Assembly: GCA_963725895.1 (NCBI GenBank)
Contig: CAVSAJ010000001.1
Location: 1,860,001 to 1,924,000 of the forward strand
Length of the DNA stretch: 64,000 bases
From: Bog-473 sp963725895
Lineage (GTDB): Bacteria > Actinomycetota > Acidimicrobiia > Acidimicrobiales > RAAP-2
Reading direction: 5' to 3'
Positions 7,095-15,993 of this stretch are shown here, in pieces. Under the pieces are notes generated by a model. It ran no database searches. It saw nothing but the letters and a program-made list of their open reading frames with translations, and had not been told where the DNA came from. A program made the translations under genes and the position numbers. The stretch's first letter is position 1; every line of letters begins with the position of its first letter.

Positions 7095-7390
7095 TCAGCC
7101 GCCTTCGGCGGGCGACGCCATTCGGTAGCCGACGTTGAACACGGTCTCGATCGCCGCGGGCTCACCAAGCTTTCGTCGCAACCGGCTGAGGTGACGAGCA
7201 CCGCGTTGGTGAACGGGTCCGCGTGCTCGTCCCAGACCTGCTCTAAGAGCTCGCCCACACCGAGGGCCGCGCCGCCGGCACGCAGGAGCGCCTCGAGCAC
7301 ACCGAATTCCTTGACCGAGAGCTGGAGAGGCCGGCCGTCCCGCTGCACCGTGTGCCGGGTCACATCGAGCTCGATCCCCGCTCCCCGCAC
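7095..7390 (-). pseudogene. Remnant of an OmpR/PhoB-type response regulator DNA-binding domain
   Basis: Only the winged-helix output domain is present: IELDVTRHTVQRDGRPLQLS, VKEFGVLEALLRAGG and ELLEQVWDEHADPFTNAVLV, then after a one-base loss (CCC read as CC near 7190) SRLRRKLGEPAAIETVFNVG and YRM. There is no receiver domain and no partner kinase: upstream sequence runs into serA within 100 bp. So this is an N-terminally truncated and frameshifted fragment. A sequencing error could explain the frameshift but not the missing receiver domain. Confidence 0.7.
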
Positions 7391-7482
7391 GCCAGCGGCG
7401 AGGGTCTTGCCCGCACAGGTGCTCGGGCGTGCTCACGTGAGCAGCGCTCGTGACGCAGGCGGCGAAGCTCGCGCCGGCCGCC

Positions 7483-9054
7483 TCAGAGCGTGACGCGGTG
7501 GATGTCGAGGATCCCCTCGTCGCCGCGCAGCTGCTCCACGACGACGTCGGGGGCGACGGTCGTGGTCGAGATCACCATCATCGCCGTCGAGGTCTCCGGG
7601 CTCGGGCCCACCGCCATGGACGAGATGGACACCCCGGCCGCACCGAGGGCGGTGCCTACGATGCCGATCACGCCCGGGCGGTCGTCGTTGCGCACGACGA
7701 TCATGTGGGTCGATGGCGGCACCTCCACGAGGTGGTCGTCGACCACCACGATGCGCGGCTCGGTGCGCAGACCGACGGTGATCAGTGTGCCCGCCACCGA
7801 GTGCGTGCCCGAGCGCAGCGTGATGAGTGACTTGTAGTCGTGTGAGGTCGCCGTCGAGGACTCGCTCACCTCGAGGCCGCGCTGTGTGGCCAACTGGGGC
7901 GCGTTGACATAGGAAACGGGCTCCTCGGCCGTACCGCCGAAGATGCCCTTCAACACCGACAGCGTGAGGATGCCCGTGCTCTCGCCGGCCAGCTCACCCT
8001 GGTACTTCATGTCGATGGAGTCGGGCAGGCCGTCGTGGAGCCCGACGAAGAAGCGGCCCAGTTGCTCGGCCAGGCCCATGAAGGGACGCACGACGTCGGT
8101 GACATCGGTCGCCGCCACGTTCACCGCATAAGGAACGAAGTCGCCCGCCAGCGCGAGCAACACCTGCTCGGCGATCGTGACGCCGGCCTTGTCCTGTGCC
8201 TCCTCGGTCGACGCGCCCAAGTGCGGCGAGACCACCACTCCGGGCAGCTCGAACAACGGCGACTCGGTGCAGGGCTCGCTGGCGAACACGTCGAGGCCGG
8301 CACCCGCCACGACGCCGTCACGGATGGCGTCGGCCAGCGCCTCCTCGTCGACGATGCCGCCACGCGCCGTGTTGACGATGCGGATGCCAGGCTTCGCCTT
8401 GGCCAGCAGGTCGCGTCCGAAGAGTCCCACGGTCTCCGGTGTCTTCGGCGTGTGGATGGACACAAAGTCGGCTTCGGCCACCAGCTCCTCGATCCCCACC
8501 AGGCGCACACCCATGGCTCGCGCCCGCTCCTGGGACACGAAGGGGTCGTATCCGATGAGCTCCATCCCGAACGCGTGGGCCCGCTGGGCCACGAGCGAGC
8601 CGGCCCGGCCGAGGCCGACGACGCCCAGCACCTTGCCGTGGAGCTCGACGCCCTCCCACTTGGAGCGCTCCCAGCGCCCTGCGACGAGCGCGGCGTGGGC
8701 CTGAGGGATGTTGCGGGCCTGGGCGAGCAGGAGCGCCATGGCCTGCTCGGCCACCGAGAGGATGTTCGAGGTCGGCGCGTTGACCACCATGACCCCTCGC
8801 TGGGTGGCGGCGGTGACGTCCACGTTGTCGAGGCCGACGCCCGCCCGACCCACGACCTGGAGCGACGTGCCCGCGGCCAGCACCTCGGGCGTGACCTTGG
8901 TGGCCGACCGGATGATGAGCGCGTGGGCACCGACGATCGCTTCGAGCAGCTCCTCGGGGCTCAAACCCTCTTGGACATCAACCTCGTGACCCGCGTGCGA
9001 GAGCAGGTCGAGCCCGCTCTGCGCGATCTTCTCCGTCACCAGTACACGTGCCAT
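7483..9054 (-). CDS. serA: D-3-phosphoglycerate dehydrogenase
   Basis: 523 residues, the long actinobacterial form. It oxidises 3-phosphoglycerate with NAD, opening serine synthesis. The sequence shows RAGVGLDNVD, the NAD-binding VLGVVGLGRAGSLVAQRA (about 143-160), VNTARGGIVDEEAL with the active-site Arg, and SPHLGASTEEAQ with the catalytic His. An intervening regulatory domain follows, then a C-terminal ACT domain (from about 450: HMIVVRNDDRPGVIGIVGTA) for serine feedback. GGAGACC precedes the start. It lies 84 bp downstream of the aminotransferase gene on the same strand. The spacer holds two copies of GCAACGCAGACA on the coding strand. Confidence 0.95.
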   Translation of the reverse strand: MARVLVTEKIAQSGLDLLSHAGHEVDVQEGLSPEELLEAIVGAHALIIRSATKVTPEVLAAGTSLQVVGRAGVGLDNVDVTAATQRGVMVVNAPTSNILSVAEQAMALLLAQARNIPQAHAALVAGRWERSKWEGVELHGKVLGVVGLGRAGSLVAQRAHAFGMELIGYDPFVSQERARAMGVRLVGIEELVAEADFVSIHTPKTPETVGLFGRDLLAKAKPGIRIVNTARGGIVDEEALADAIRDGVVAGAGLDVFASEPCTESPLFELPGVVVSPHLGASTEEAQDKAGVTIAEQVLLALAGDFVPYAVNVAATDVTDVVRPFMGLAEQLGRFFVGLHDGLPDSIDMKYQGELAGESTGILTLSVLKGIFGGTAEEPVSYVNAPQLATQRGLEVSESSTATSHDYKSLITLRSGTHSVAGTLITVGLRTEPRIVVVDDHLVEVPPSTHMIVVRNDDRPGVIGIVGTALGAAGVSISSMAVGPSPETSTAMMVISTTTVAPDVVVEQLRGDEGILDIHRVTL

Positions 9055-9138
9055 TGCGGTGGTCTCCTTCGCTCCCCCCGCCTGTCGTGTCCCCCGCTCT
9101 TCTGTCTGCGTTGCTGCCTCGTGTGTCTGCGTTGCGGC

Positions 9139-10368
9139 TCAGTCTTGCGCCTCGGCGAAGAGGCTGGCCAGACGGGACACGCCCTCGACGAGGTCCTCGT
9201 CGCCCAGGGCGTAGGACATGCGGAAGTAACCCGGCGCACCGAACGCCTCGCCGGGCACCACCGCCACCTTCGCCTCGTTGATGCAGATGTCGGCCAGCTC
9301 CGCGCTGCTCGCCGGACGTTGTCCCCGGAGCGACCGCCCGAGCAATCCCTTGACGGAGGGATAGGCGTAGAACGCACCCTCCGGCTCGATGCACACCACG
9401 CCGTCGATCTCGTTGAGCATCGTCGTGATGGTCAGACGGCGACGGTCGAACGCAGCGCGCATCATCGCGACATCTTCGAGCCCGCCCGACACGGCGGCGA
9501 GCGCGGCGCGCTGCGCCACGTTCGACACGTTGGAGGTTTCGTGGCTCTGGATGTTGGTGGCTGCCGAGATGGCGTCGGCGGGACCGATCAGCCAGCCGAC
9601 GCGCCACCCTGTCATGGCATACGTCTTGGCCACCCCGTTGGCGACCAAGCAGCGATCGGCCAATTCGGGAACCAGCACCGGCATGGAGTGGTGCTCGGCG
9701 CCACCGTAGACGAGGTGCTCGTAGATCTCGTCGGTCAGCACCCAGATTCCCTTGGCCAACGCCCAGCGACCGATGGCCTCTACCTCTTCACGCGGGTACA
9801 CCGCGCCGGTCGGGTTGGACGGCGAGACGAAGAGCAGCGCCTTGGTGTTCGGCGTCCACGCAGCCTCGAGGTCGTCCACGCTCGAGCGGAAGCCCGTCGT
9901 CTCGTCCGAGCTGACGTACACCGGCGTGCCGCCGGCCAGGGCGATGGACTCGGGGTAGGTGGTCCAGTAGGGCGCGAGCACGATGACCTCGTCGCCGGGG
10001 TCGCAGAGGACGGCGAATGCGTTGGACACCGCCTGCTTGCCGCCGTTGGTCACGAGGACCTGGGAGGGTGCGACCTCGAATCCCGAGTCGCGCACGGTCT
10101 TGGCCGCAATCGCCTCGCGCAAGGCGGGGATGCCGGCGGTCGGCGTGTAATGGTGGTTGACGGGGTCGCGACACGCCTCGACCGCAGCCTCGACGATATG
10201 GGCCGGCGTCGGGAAGTCCGGTTCCCCAGCGCCGAAGCCGATGACGTGCTCCCCAGCGGCCTTGAGTGCCTTCGCCTTCGCATCGACGGCGAGGGTGGCC
10301 GAGGGCGCGACGGCGGCGGCCCGGCGGGAGATCCGGCGGAGCTCGGTCGCGGAGGGGGTGCTCGTCAC
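9139..10368 (-). CDS. Pyridoxal-phosphate aminotransferase, aspartate aminotransferase type
   Basis: 409 residues from GTG 10368. Class I fold: FGAGEPDFPTPAHIVEAA, VTNGGKQAVSNAF, SPSNPTGAVY, the Schiff-base Lys in VANGVAKTYAMTGWRVGW, and the substrate Arg near the end in FRMSYALGDEDLVEGV. This pattern is that of subgroup 1b aspartate/prephenate aminotransferases. A longer frame upstream is open but overlaps serC on the other strand and adds no family residues, so GTG 10368 is preferred. It is divergent from serC with only 19 bp between start codons, and probably co-transcribed with serA downstream. Confidence 0.88.
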   Translation of the reverse strand: MTSTPSATELRRISRRAAAVAPSATLAVDAKAKALKAAGEHVIGFGAGEPDFPTPAHIVEAAVEACRDPVNHHYTPTAGIPALREAIAAKTVRDSGFEVAPSQVLVTNGGKQAVSNAFAVLCDPGDEVIVLAPYWTTYPESIALAGGTPVYVSSDETTGFRSSVDDLEAAWTPNTKALLFVSPSNPTGAVYPREEVEAIGRWALAKGIWVLTDEIYEHLVYGGAEHHSMPVLVPELADRCLVANGVAKTYAMTGWRVGWLIGPADAISAATNIQSHETSNVSNVAQRAALAAVSGGLEDVAMMRAAFDRRRLTITTMLNEIDGVVCIEPEGAFYAYPSVKGLLGRSLRGQRPASSAELADICINEAKVAVVPGEAFGAPGYFRMSYALGDEDLVEGVSRLASLFAEAQD

Positions 10369-10374
10369 GAGTTT

Positions 10375-10380
10375 TATGAT
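10375..10380 (+). promoter_or_regulatory. -10 box consistent with a leaderless serC transcript
   Basis: TATGAT (5 of 6 matches to TATAAT) ends 7 nt before the serC GTG at 10388. That spacing puts transcription start at or next to the start codon, as in leaderless mRNAs. No clear -35 is seen. Confidence 0.45.
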
Positions 10381-10387
10381 CGCATAC

Positions 10388-11533
10388 GTGCCAGACACCC
10401 CAGACATCACGATCCCCCCCTCGCTGCTCCCCTCCGACGGGCGTTTTGGGTCCGGGCCGTCCAAGGTCCGCCCCGCACAAGTCGACGCTCTGGTGGAGGT
10501 GGCCGGGACGTATCTCGGCACGAGCCACCGCCAGAAGACGGTCAAGGCTCAGGTGGGCCGGGTGCGCGCCGGCATGCGTGCGTTGTTCTCGCTGCCCGAG
10601 GGCTACGAGGTCGTCCTCGGCAACGGGGGGACGACCTGCTTCTGGGACGCCGCGACGTTCGGGCTGATCGAGGAGCAGAGTCAACACCTCAGCTTCGGTG
10701 AGTTCTCCTCGAAATTCGCCTCCTGCGTGAAGGCGGCCCCGCACCTGAAGGACCCCCAGGTCATCGAGGCCCCGGTGGGGTCTCACCCCGTGCCGGTGGC
10801 CGACGCGTCGGTCGACCTGTACGCCCTCACCCACAACGAAACCTCGACGGGGGTGGCGATGCCGATCCGTCGGCCGGCCGGCGCCTCGCTCCCTGGCGAA
10901 GGGGGCGGTCTCGTCGCCGTCGACGGCACCTCGGGGGCGGGCGGACTGCGGGTCGACCCGGCCGAGTTCGACTGCTACTACCTCGCCCCGCAGAAGTGCT
11001 TCGCCAGCGACGGCGGCCTCTACGTCGCGCTCATGTCCCCCGCCGGGCTGGAACGCGTCGAACGCATCGCCGCATCGGGTCGTTGGATCCCGACCTTCTT
11101 GGACCTCAAGACCGCGATCGACAATTCGGTGCAGGACCAGACGTACAACACACCCGCGCTGGCCACCATCTTCCTCCTCGCCGAGCAGCTCGACTGGATG
11201 AACGAGAACGGCGGCCTCGAGTGGACCGCCTCGCGCTGTGACCGTTCGGCCGAGATCCTCTACACCTGGGCCGAGCGGTCCGGTTTCGCCCGTCCCTTCG
11301 TCGAGAACCCGGCGCAACGCAGCCACGTCGTGGGGACGATCGATTTCGTCGACGCGGTCGACGCGTCGGCCGTCGCCGCCGTGTTGCGGGCGAACGGGAT
11401 CGTGGACACCGAGCCGTATCGCAAGCTCGGGCGCAACCAGCTGCGGATCGCCATGTTCCCCGCGATCGAGCCCGACGATGTCGCGTCCCTCTGCGGCTGC
11501 ATCACCCACGTGGTCGGCGCGCTCGCGGCCTGA
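10388..11533 (+). CDS. serC: Phosphoserine aminotransferase, actinobacterial type
   Basis: 381 residues. Transfers an amino group from glutamate to 3-phosphohydroxypyruvate, the step after SerA. Family signatures: SDGRFGSGPSKVRPAQV at the N-terminus, LGTSHRQKTVKAQVGRVRAG, HNETSTGVAMP, and the PLP lysine in YYLAPQKCFASDGGLY. GTG 10388 fits the -10 box just upstream; an ATG at 10376 in the same frame adds four residues and lies inside that box. Adjacency of aminotransferase, serA and serC groups the serine branch here; the last serine enzyme, SerB, is not in the window. Confidence 0.92.
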   Translation: MPDTPDITIPPSLLPSDGRFGSGPSKVRPAQVDALVEVAGTYLGTSHRQKTVKAQVGRVRAGMRALFSLPEGYEVVLGNGGTTCFWDAATFGLIEEQSQHLSFGEFSSKFASCVKAAPHLKDPQVIEAPVGSHPVPVADASVDLYALTHNETSTGVAMPIRRPAGASLPGEGGGLVAVDGTSGAGGLRVDPAEFDCYYLAPQKCFASDGGLYVALMSPAGLERVERIAASGRWIPTFLDLKTAIDNSVQDQTYNTPALATIFLLAEQLDWMNENGGLEWTASRCDRSAEILYTWAERSGFARPFVENPAQRSHVVGTIDFVDAVDASAVAAVLRANGIVDTEPYRKLGRNQLRIAMFPAIEPDDVASLCGCITHVVGALAA

Positions 11534-11673
11534 CGCCACCGGGCGGCACGTGACACGCCCGTGTGCGCGCGGGGGTGGGGCTACCCGGTGTACGCGGGTG
11601 GGGGACACCCGGCTGGAATTGCGTCCGCGCATTGGACATACTCGGTATATATGCTGATCATCGTGGCGCGGGC

Positions 11674-12648
11674 ATGACGACCTCGACGCTGGCGGATCCC
11701 CCGGTCGTACACGGTGGCGACGGCCGGTGGGCCGTCGAGACCCACGGGCTCACCAAGCGGTTCGGGGAGAACGTCGCCGTCGACGACGTCGAGCTCTTGG
11801 TGCCACGAGGTTGTGCCTTCGGCTACCTCGGCCCGAACGGCGCCGGGAAGACGACCCTGATCCGGGTACTGCTCGGCCTGACCCATGCCGACGGCGGCAC
11901 GATGTCGCTCCTCGGCTACCAGGTCCCGCGACACCGCGACAAAGCGTTGGCCCGGGTCGGCGCGATCGTCGACGAGCCTCGGTTCCACGGCCACCTCACG
12001 GGACGCCAGAACCTCCAGATCCTCGCCGCGGCACGTGAGCCGGCGGCGAAGGGCCGCATCGACCCGGCACTCGAGCGGGTCGGCATCTTGCACCGGGCCA
12101 ACGACAAGGTGTCGAAGTACTCCATGGGCATGCGCCAGCGCCTCGGTGTCGCGGCCTGCCTGCTCGGTGATCCCCAGCTGCTCATCCTCGACGAACCCAT
12201 GAACGGGTTGGACCCCGCCGGCATGCTGGACATGCGCGACATGATCAAGTCCCTCGTCGCCGAGGGACGCACGGTCGTGCTCTCGTCGCACCTGCTCGAC
12301 GAGGTCGAGCGCACCTGTGATGCCGTCGCGATCGTGGACCGGGGCAAGGTCATCCGACAGGGACCGATCTCCCAACTGCTGGCCGGCTCGTCGTTCGAGC
12401 TCCAGATCGAGTGCTCCGACCCCGAGCGCGCCCGCGGCCTGCTCGACGCGACAGCACTCCGCGCCCACGTCGTCGTCGAGCCGGACGGTCTGGGCATCAC
12501 CTTGCCGGAGGAGACGACACGCGACGTCGTGGCCGAGGTCAACCGCGTCCTCGTCGAGGGCGGCATCTCCGTCTACCGGCTCCAGCACATGCAGGCATCG
12601 CTCGAGGCGTGGTTCCTCGAGGTCACCCGACGGCTGGGGGAAGAATGA
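11674..12648 (+). CDS. ABC transporter ATP-binding subunit (exporter type)
   Basis: 324 residues. Walker A GPNGAGKTT (about residue 58), signature YSMGMRQRLGVA, Walker B LLILDEP followed by MNGLDPAG, and the switch His in VVLSSHLLDEVE. The C-terminal ~80 residues are the regulatory extension of drug/bacteriocin-exporter ATPases (CcmA/BcrA type). ATG 11674 is chosen because the family starts shortly before VETHGLTKRFG. An AT-rich TATATAT lies at 11646-11652, in the 140-bp gap after serC. Its stop overlaps the start of the permease gene (ATGA), making a two-gene export operon; the substrate is unknown. Confidence 0.88.
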   Translation: MTTSTLADPPVVHGGDGRWAVETHGLTKRFGENVAVDDVELLVPRGCAFGYLGPNGAGKTTLIRVLLGLTHADGGTMSLLGYQVPRHRDKALARVGAIVDEPRFHGHLTGRQNLQILAAAREPAAKGRIDPALERVGILHRANDKVSKYSMGMRQRLGVAACLLGDPQLLILDEPMNGLDPAGMLDMRDMIKSLVAEGRTVVLSSHLLDEVERTCDAVAIVDRGKVIRQGPISQLLAGSSFELQIECSDPERARGLLDATALRAHVVVEPDGLGITLPEETTRDVVAEVNRVLVEGGISVYRLQHMQASLEAWFLEVTRRLGEE

Positions 12649-13850
12649 CAACGGTCACCGACGTCGGCACACCCGCACCGGGTCCGGCCCCCGAGACCCG
12701 TCCGGTGGCGGCGCGGGGCGATCACCGCGGCTCGTGGATCCCGACGTGGGGCATGATCACGACGCGGTTCATGGAGCTGCGCCGGCGGCGTGGCCTGATC
12801 ATCGCATTGATCGCGGTCAACGTCGGCATCCCCGTCGTGTTCCTCGGCGTGCGCCTCATCTCCCACGCCGTCGACCCCAAGTCCTACGGGCCGGCCGGCG
12901 GCTACAGCATCTTCACCACGCTGGTGGCCGGCTTCATGTACATCTTCGGGTTCATCGTCGCCGCGGTTGTCGGCTGCACCGCGGGGTCGATCGACCTCAC
13001 CGAGGGGATGTTTCGTCACCTGGTGATCACCGGCCGCTCCCGGCTGGCGCTGTACTTCGCGCGCATCCCGGCCGGCCTCGCCATCGTCATCTCCATCGTG
13101 GCGGTCGGCTACTTCATCGTCTGCGCCGTCTGCGTGTTGGCCGCCCCCACCCAGCTCAACTACGACGGCGTCAACGTGCCGCCCGGCTTGTCTCAGAGCG
13201 GTCTCGATGCGTGGGCGTCGGCACACGCCGACGAGGTCATCTGCAACTTCAACTTCAACGGGGGCCCAGGGCTGAACGGCCCGCCGCCGAGCGTGCAGTG
13301 CGGCAACGGGCAGACCAGCGGCCCCCCGCCGGGCGCGGTGATCCAGACGCCCAAGGGAACGGTCACCGTTCCCGCCCATGAATCGCAAGCCCAGATCCGC
13401 GCCTTCGCAGTCGCAGTCGCCAACCAGGACTACGCGAACTACCGCACGAACTTCTTGTCCCCGTCGACCTCGCTGATGGTCGACGTCGGGTTGTGGATCG
13501 CGCTCGAAGCCACCATCGGGTTCATCGTCGGCCTGGGGCTGGCCTCGCTCATCGGGCAGCGGACGGTCCCGGTCATCTTGCTCATCGTGCTCGAGCTGAT
13601 CCTGACGCCGATCTTCAGCCGTCACGTGATCACGCACCTCGTCAACCTGGAGCGAGGCATCGTCGGCGTCTCCATGGCCCACATCGAGCCGGGAGGTCTC
13701 CCTACGCCGTTCAATGGCGGTGGCGGTGGTGGCGGGATGTTCAACCCCCTCATACCCGAGTCCACCCTTGCCGCGTCGCTGGTGATCGTGGGCTGGCTGG
13801 TGTTCTGGACCGCCATCGGGGCGTGGCGGATGAAAACCCGCGACGCCTGA
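12645..13850 (+). CDS. ABC transporter permease with a large extracytoplasmic loop
   Basis: 401 residues. Transmembrane segments are visible around GLIIALIAVNVGIPVVFLGV, IFTTLVAGFMYIFGFIVAAV, PAGLAIVISIVAVGYFIVCA, VGLWIALEATIGFIVGLGLA, VPVILLIVLELILTPIF and LAASLVIVGWLVFWTAIGAW. Between the third and fourth lies a ~110-residue hydrophilic loop rich in Gly, Pro and Asn with two cysteines (EVICNFNFNGG and SVQCGNGQ), probably outside the membrane. A Gly run lies near residue 362. It is translationally coupled to the ATPase gene, which sets its role as the membrane partner. Confidence 0.82.
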   Translation: MTTVTDVGTPAPGPAPETRPVAARGDHRGSWIPTWGMITTRFMELRRRRGLIIALIAVNVGIPVVFLGVRLISHAVDPKSYGPAGGYSIFTTLVAGFMYIFGFIVAAVVGCTAGSIDLTEGMFRHLVITGRSRLALYFARIPAGLAIVISIVAVGYFIVCAVCVLAAPTQLNYDGVNVPPGLSQSGLDAWASAHADEVICNFNFNGGPGLNGPPPSVQCGNGQTSGPPPGAVIQTPKGTVTVPAHESQAQIRAFAVAVANQDYANYRTNFLSPSTSLMVDVGLWIALEATIGFIVGLGLASLIGQRTVPVILLIVLELILTPIFSRHVITHLVNLERGIVGVSMAHIEPGGLPTPFNGGGGGGGMFNPLIPESTLAASLVIVGWLVFWTAIGAWRMKTRDA

Positions 13851-13851
13851 G

Positions 13852-14724
13852 TCACTCCACCGGGAAGCCCGCACCCGCCAGCAATTGCTCGCTCTCGACC
13901 CACAGGCGCGTGGCGGCGTCGTCGTCGCGGGCATGACGGCCCATGTGTCCGGGCTTGCAGCGGACCCAGTACATCCCCGTCTTGGACGCGACGCCCGGTG
14001 ACGTGGCCAGGTAGACAGAGGTCTTGGCGCCGCGGCGCGGCGAGATCTGGAAGGGCCGCACCAGGCGGATGCCGAACCCGTTGATGCCCGAGAGGTCACC
14101 GTCCATGCCGAAGCGGCTGCGCACCCAGCCGGGGTGGGCGGCGTTGGCCGTCACCGTTGCGTCGTCGAGCCGTCGGGCCAGCTCGCGGGTGAACAGGACG
14201 TTGGCCAGCTTGGCCCTGCAGTAGACCTCCATCGCCTCGTAGCCCTTTTCGCTCTGAAGGTCGTCGAAGCGCATCCCCTTGAACGCGGCGTGGTGTCCCA
14301 CCGAGGTGACGTTGACGACGCGGGCCGGTGCGGATGCCTGCAATCGACCGAGCAGCTGGCGCGTCAGGTAGAAGTGCGCGAGGTGGCTCACTCCCATGGT
14401 GTATTCGAAGCCCTGCGCCGTCAGCTGGCGCTGGGACCAGACACCGCCCGCGTTGTTCACCAGCACGTCAAGGCGGTCCCAGCGCGACGAAATATCGTCG
14501 ACGGCCTTGCGCACGGAGGCCAGGTCGGCCAGGTCGAGCGGGACGACGTGCACGTCGTCGTTCCACGTTCGTCGCACGACTTCCTTCGCGGCTGCCTCCG
14601 CCTTGGCCTGGTTGCGGCACGCCAGCACCGTCGTGGCCTCCTGGGCCGCCACGCCGACTGCCGTCTCGAGCCCCACCCCGGTGTTGGACCCGGTGATGAC
14701 GACGACCTTGCCTTGCATGCTCAT
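13852..14724 (-). CDS. Short-chain dehydrogenase/reductase, retinol-dehydrogenase-like
   Basis: 290 residues from ATG 14724. NAD(P) motif VVVITGSNTGVGLETAVG, DLADLASVRKAV, LVNNAGGVW, catalytic Ser in VVNVTSVGHHAAF, and EVYCRAKLANVLFTRELARR, where the usual YxxxK active site appears as YCRAK. AHPGWVRSRFG follows. This is the classic SDR pattern seen in retinol dehydrogenase-like and WWOX-like enzymes. An upstream GTG at 14784 is in frame but adds only a non-conserved tail. It converges on the ABC permease with one base between stop codons; no terminator is visible there. Confidence 0.88.
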   Translation of the reverse strand: MSMQGKVVVITGSNTGVGLETAVGVAAQEATTVLACRNQAKAEAAAKEVVRRTWNDDVHVVPLDLADLASVRKAVDDISSRWDRLDVLVNNAGGVWSQRQLTAQGFEYTMGVSHLAHFYLTRQLLGRLQASAPARVVNVTSVGHHAAFKGMRFDDLQSEKGYEAMEVYCRAKLANVLFTRELARRLDDATVTANAAHPGWVRSRFGMDGDLSGINGFGIRLVRPFQISPRRGAKTSVYLATSPGVASKTGMYWVRCKPGHMGRHARDDDAATRLWVESEQLLAGAGFPVE

Positions 14725-14853
14725 GGGAATCCGATCGATCGGGCGTGTGGGTCGATTCTTAGCCACCCCGAAGGGCACGTCCACGTCGGCATCACCGGGC
14801 CAGGGACGTCATAGTCTTTCCCCGGAGGGCCAGCACGAAAGCGGCGTGACCAC

Positions 14854-15573
14854 ATGACGATCGCGACGAGCCCCACCCTCGACGGTCCCCGCCGCGGAGC
14901 GGGCCGGCCTGCAACCGTTCGTGCGGGCGGCGGCCAAGGGGATCGAGCCGGTGCTGAGCGAGGAGGAGACCACTGCAGCCATCGATGCCGTCGTCCATCT
15001 GGGTGCGTACTTCGCCGAGCTCCTCGACGACAGACGCCGCCACCCCCGTGACGACCTCCTGAGCGCGCTGGTGCAGGCTCGCGAGAGCGACGACCGGTTG
15101 ACCGACGAGGAGATCGCCTCGACCGCCATCCTCCTCTTCGCCGCCGGCTTCGAGACGACGACCAACTTGTTGGGCAACGGGCTGCTGGCCCTGCTGCGGC
15201 ACCCCGACCAGCTCGCCCAGTGGCGGCGCCACCCCGAGATCGCACCCTCCGCCGTCGAAGAGCTCCTGCGTTACGACAGCCCGGTCCAGTTCAACCTGCG
15301 CACCGCGCTCGAACCCGCCGACCTCCTGGGAGAGCCGCTGGAGCCGGGGGACCGGATCGTCGTCCTGCAAGGAGCGGCCAACCGCGATCCGGCGCGCTTC
15401 GCCGAGCCCGAGGAGCTCAACCTGCGCCGCAGCGACAACACGCCGCTCAGTTTTCGGGCGGGGCGCCCACCACTGCATCGGTGCGCCCTTGGCCCTCCGA
15501 CGAAGCGCACTGGCGGCCGAGCTTCACCTTGCGCGGGCTGCTCGATCTCTCGCTGCGTGTCTCTGCGGCGTGA
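14854..15573 (+). pseudogene. Decayed cytochrome P450
   Basis: A start-like MTIATSPTLDG in one frame is followed directly, in another frame, by the middle of a P450: a helix reading FVRAAAKGIEPVLSEEET, then HPRDDLLSALVQARES, the I helix LLFAAGFETTTNLLGN, the ExxR region VEELLRYDSPVQFNLR and GANRDPARF-like AANRDPARF. The haem loop is shifted again: GGAHHCIGAPLALRR lies in a third frame at about 15462-15506. About 170 N-terminal residues (substrate and B-C loop region) are missing. The combination of deletion and at least two shifts points to genuine decay rather than one base-call error. The gap 14725-14853 shows nothing else. Confidence 0.78.
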
Positions 15574-15603
15574 TCGACGCGCCATCGGTTCCGCGCTCCG
15601 CGC

Positions 15604-15933
15604 TCACGTCCAGGGCTCCTCTCCTCCTTCTTGCATGATCTCGAGGTGACGCTCCAGCGCGCTCAGATGTGCCGCCCAGTGGCGGCGGTACGGCGCCAGC
15701 CAGGCGTCGACCTCGCGTAGGGGCTCGGCGCGTATCCGGTAGATCCGGCGTTGGGCATCGATGCGCGACTCCACCAACCCCGCCTCGCGCAGCACCTTGA
15801 GGTGCTTGGAGACGGCGGGCTGGCTCAGCGCCAGGGTCTCGACCAGGTCGCCGACGGCTCGCTCACCCTCGACCAAGACGTCGAGGATGCGGCGTCGGCT
15901 CTCCTCGGCCAGCACCTCGAAGGTCGTGGGCAC
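15604..15933 (-). CDS. ArsR-family transcriptional repressor
   Basis: 109 residues: FEVLAEESRRRILDVLVEGE, the recognition helix in ALSQPAVSKHLKVLREAGLV, and the wing ESRIDAQRRIYRIRAEPL. The C-terminal extension DAWLAPYRRHWAAHLSALER is typical of regulators paired with AHSA1/SRPBCC genes, but no such partner is adjacent here. No metal-ligand cysteines. Three half-sites just upstream suggest autoregulation. Confidence 0.85.
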   Translation of the reverse strand: MPTTFEVLAEESRRRILDVLVEGERAVGDLVETLALSQPAVSKHLKVLREAGLVESRIDAQRRIYRIRAEPLREVDAWLAPYRRHWAAHLSALERHLEIMQEGGEEPWT

Positions 15934-15938
15934 ACCTT

Positions 15939-15977
15939 AATATGCCTCTAAAAGCATATTTCTGTCAAGGAATATGC
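15939..15977. promoter_or_regulatory. ArsR operator: AATATGC half-sites
   Basis: AATATGC (15939-15945) and GCATATT (15954-15960) form a perfect 7-bp inverted repeat with an 8-nt spacer. A third copy, AATATGC, follows at 15971-15977. The cluster starts six bases upstream of the ArsR start and faces the DUF2277 gene on the other side. Confidence 0.6.
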
Positions 15978-15993
15978 AGCTGAGCCCCGGGGC

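Noticed and set aside
8035..10701. 888-codon open frame on the plus strand across serA and the aminotransferase
   Set aside because: Antisense shadow of two clear genes. It has no domain, repeats Arg/Gly/His-rich composition typical of GC-rich antisense frames, and crosses gene boundaries.
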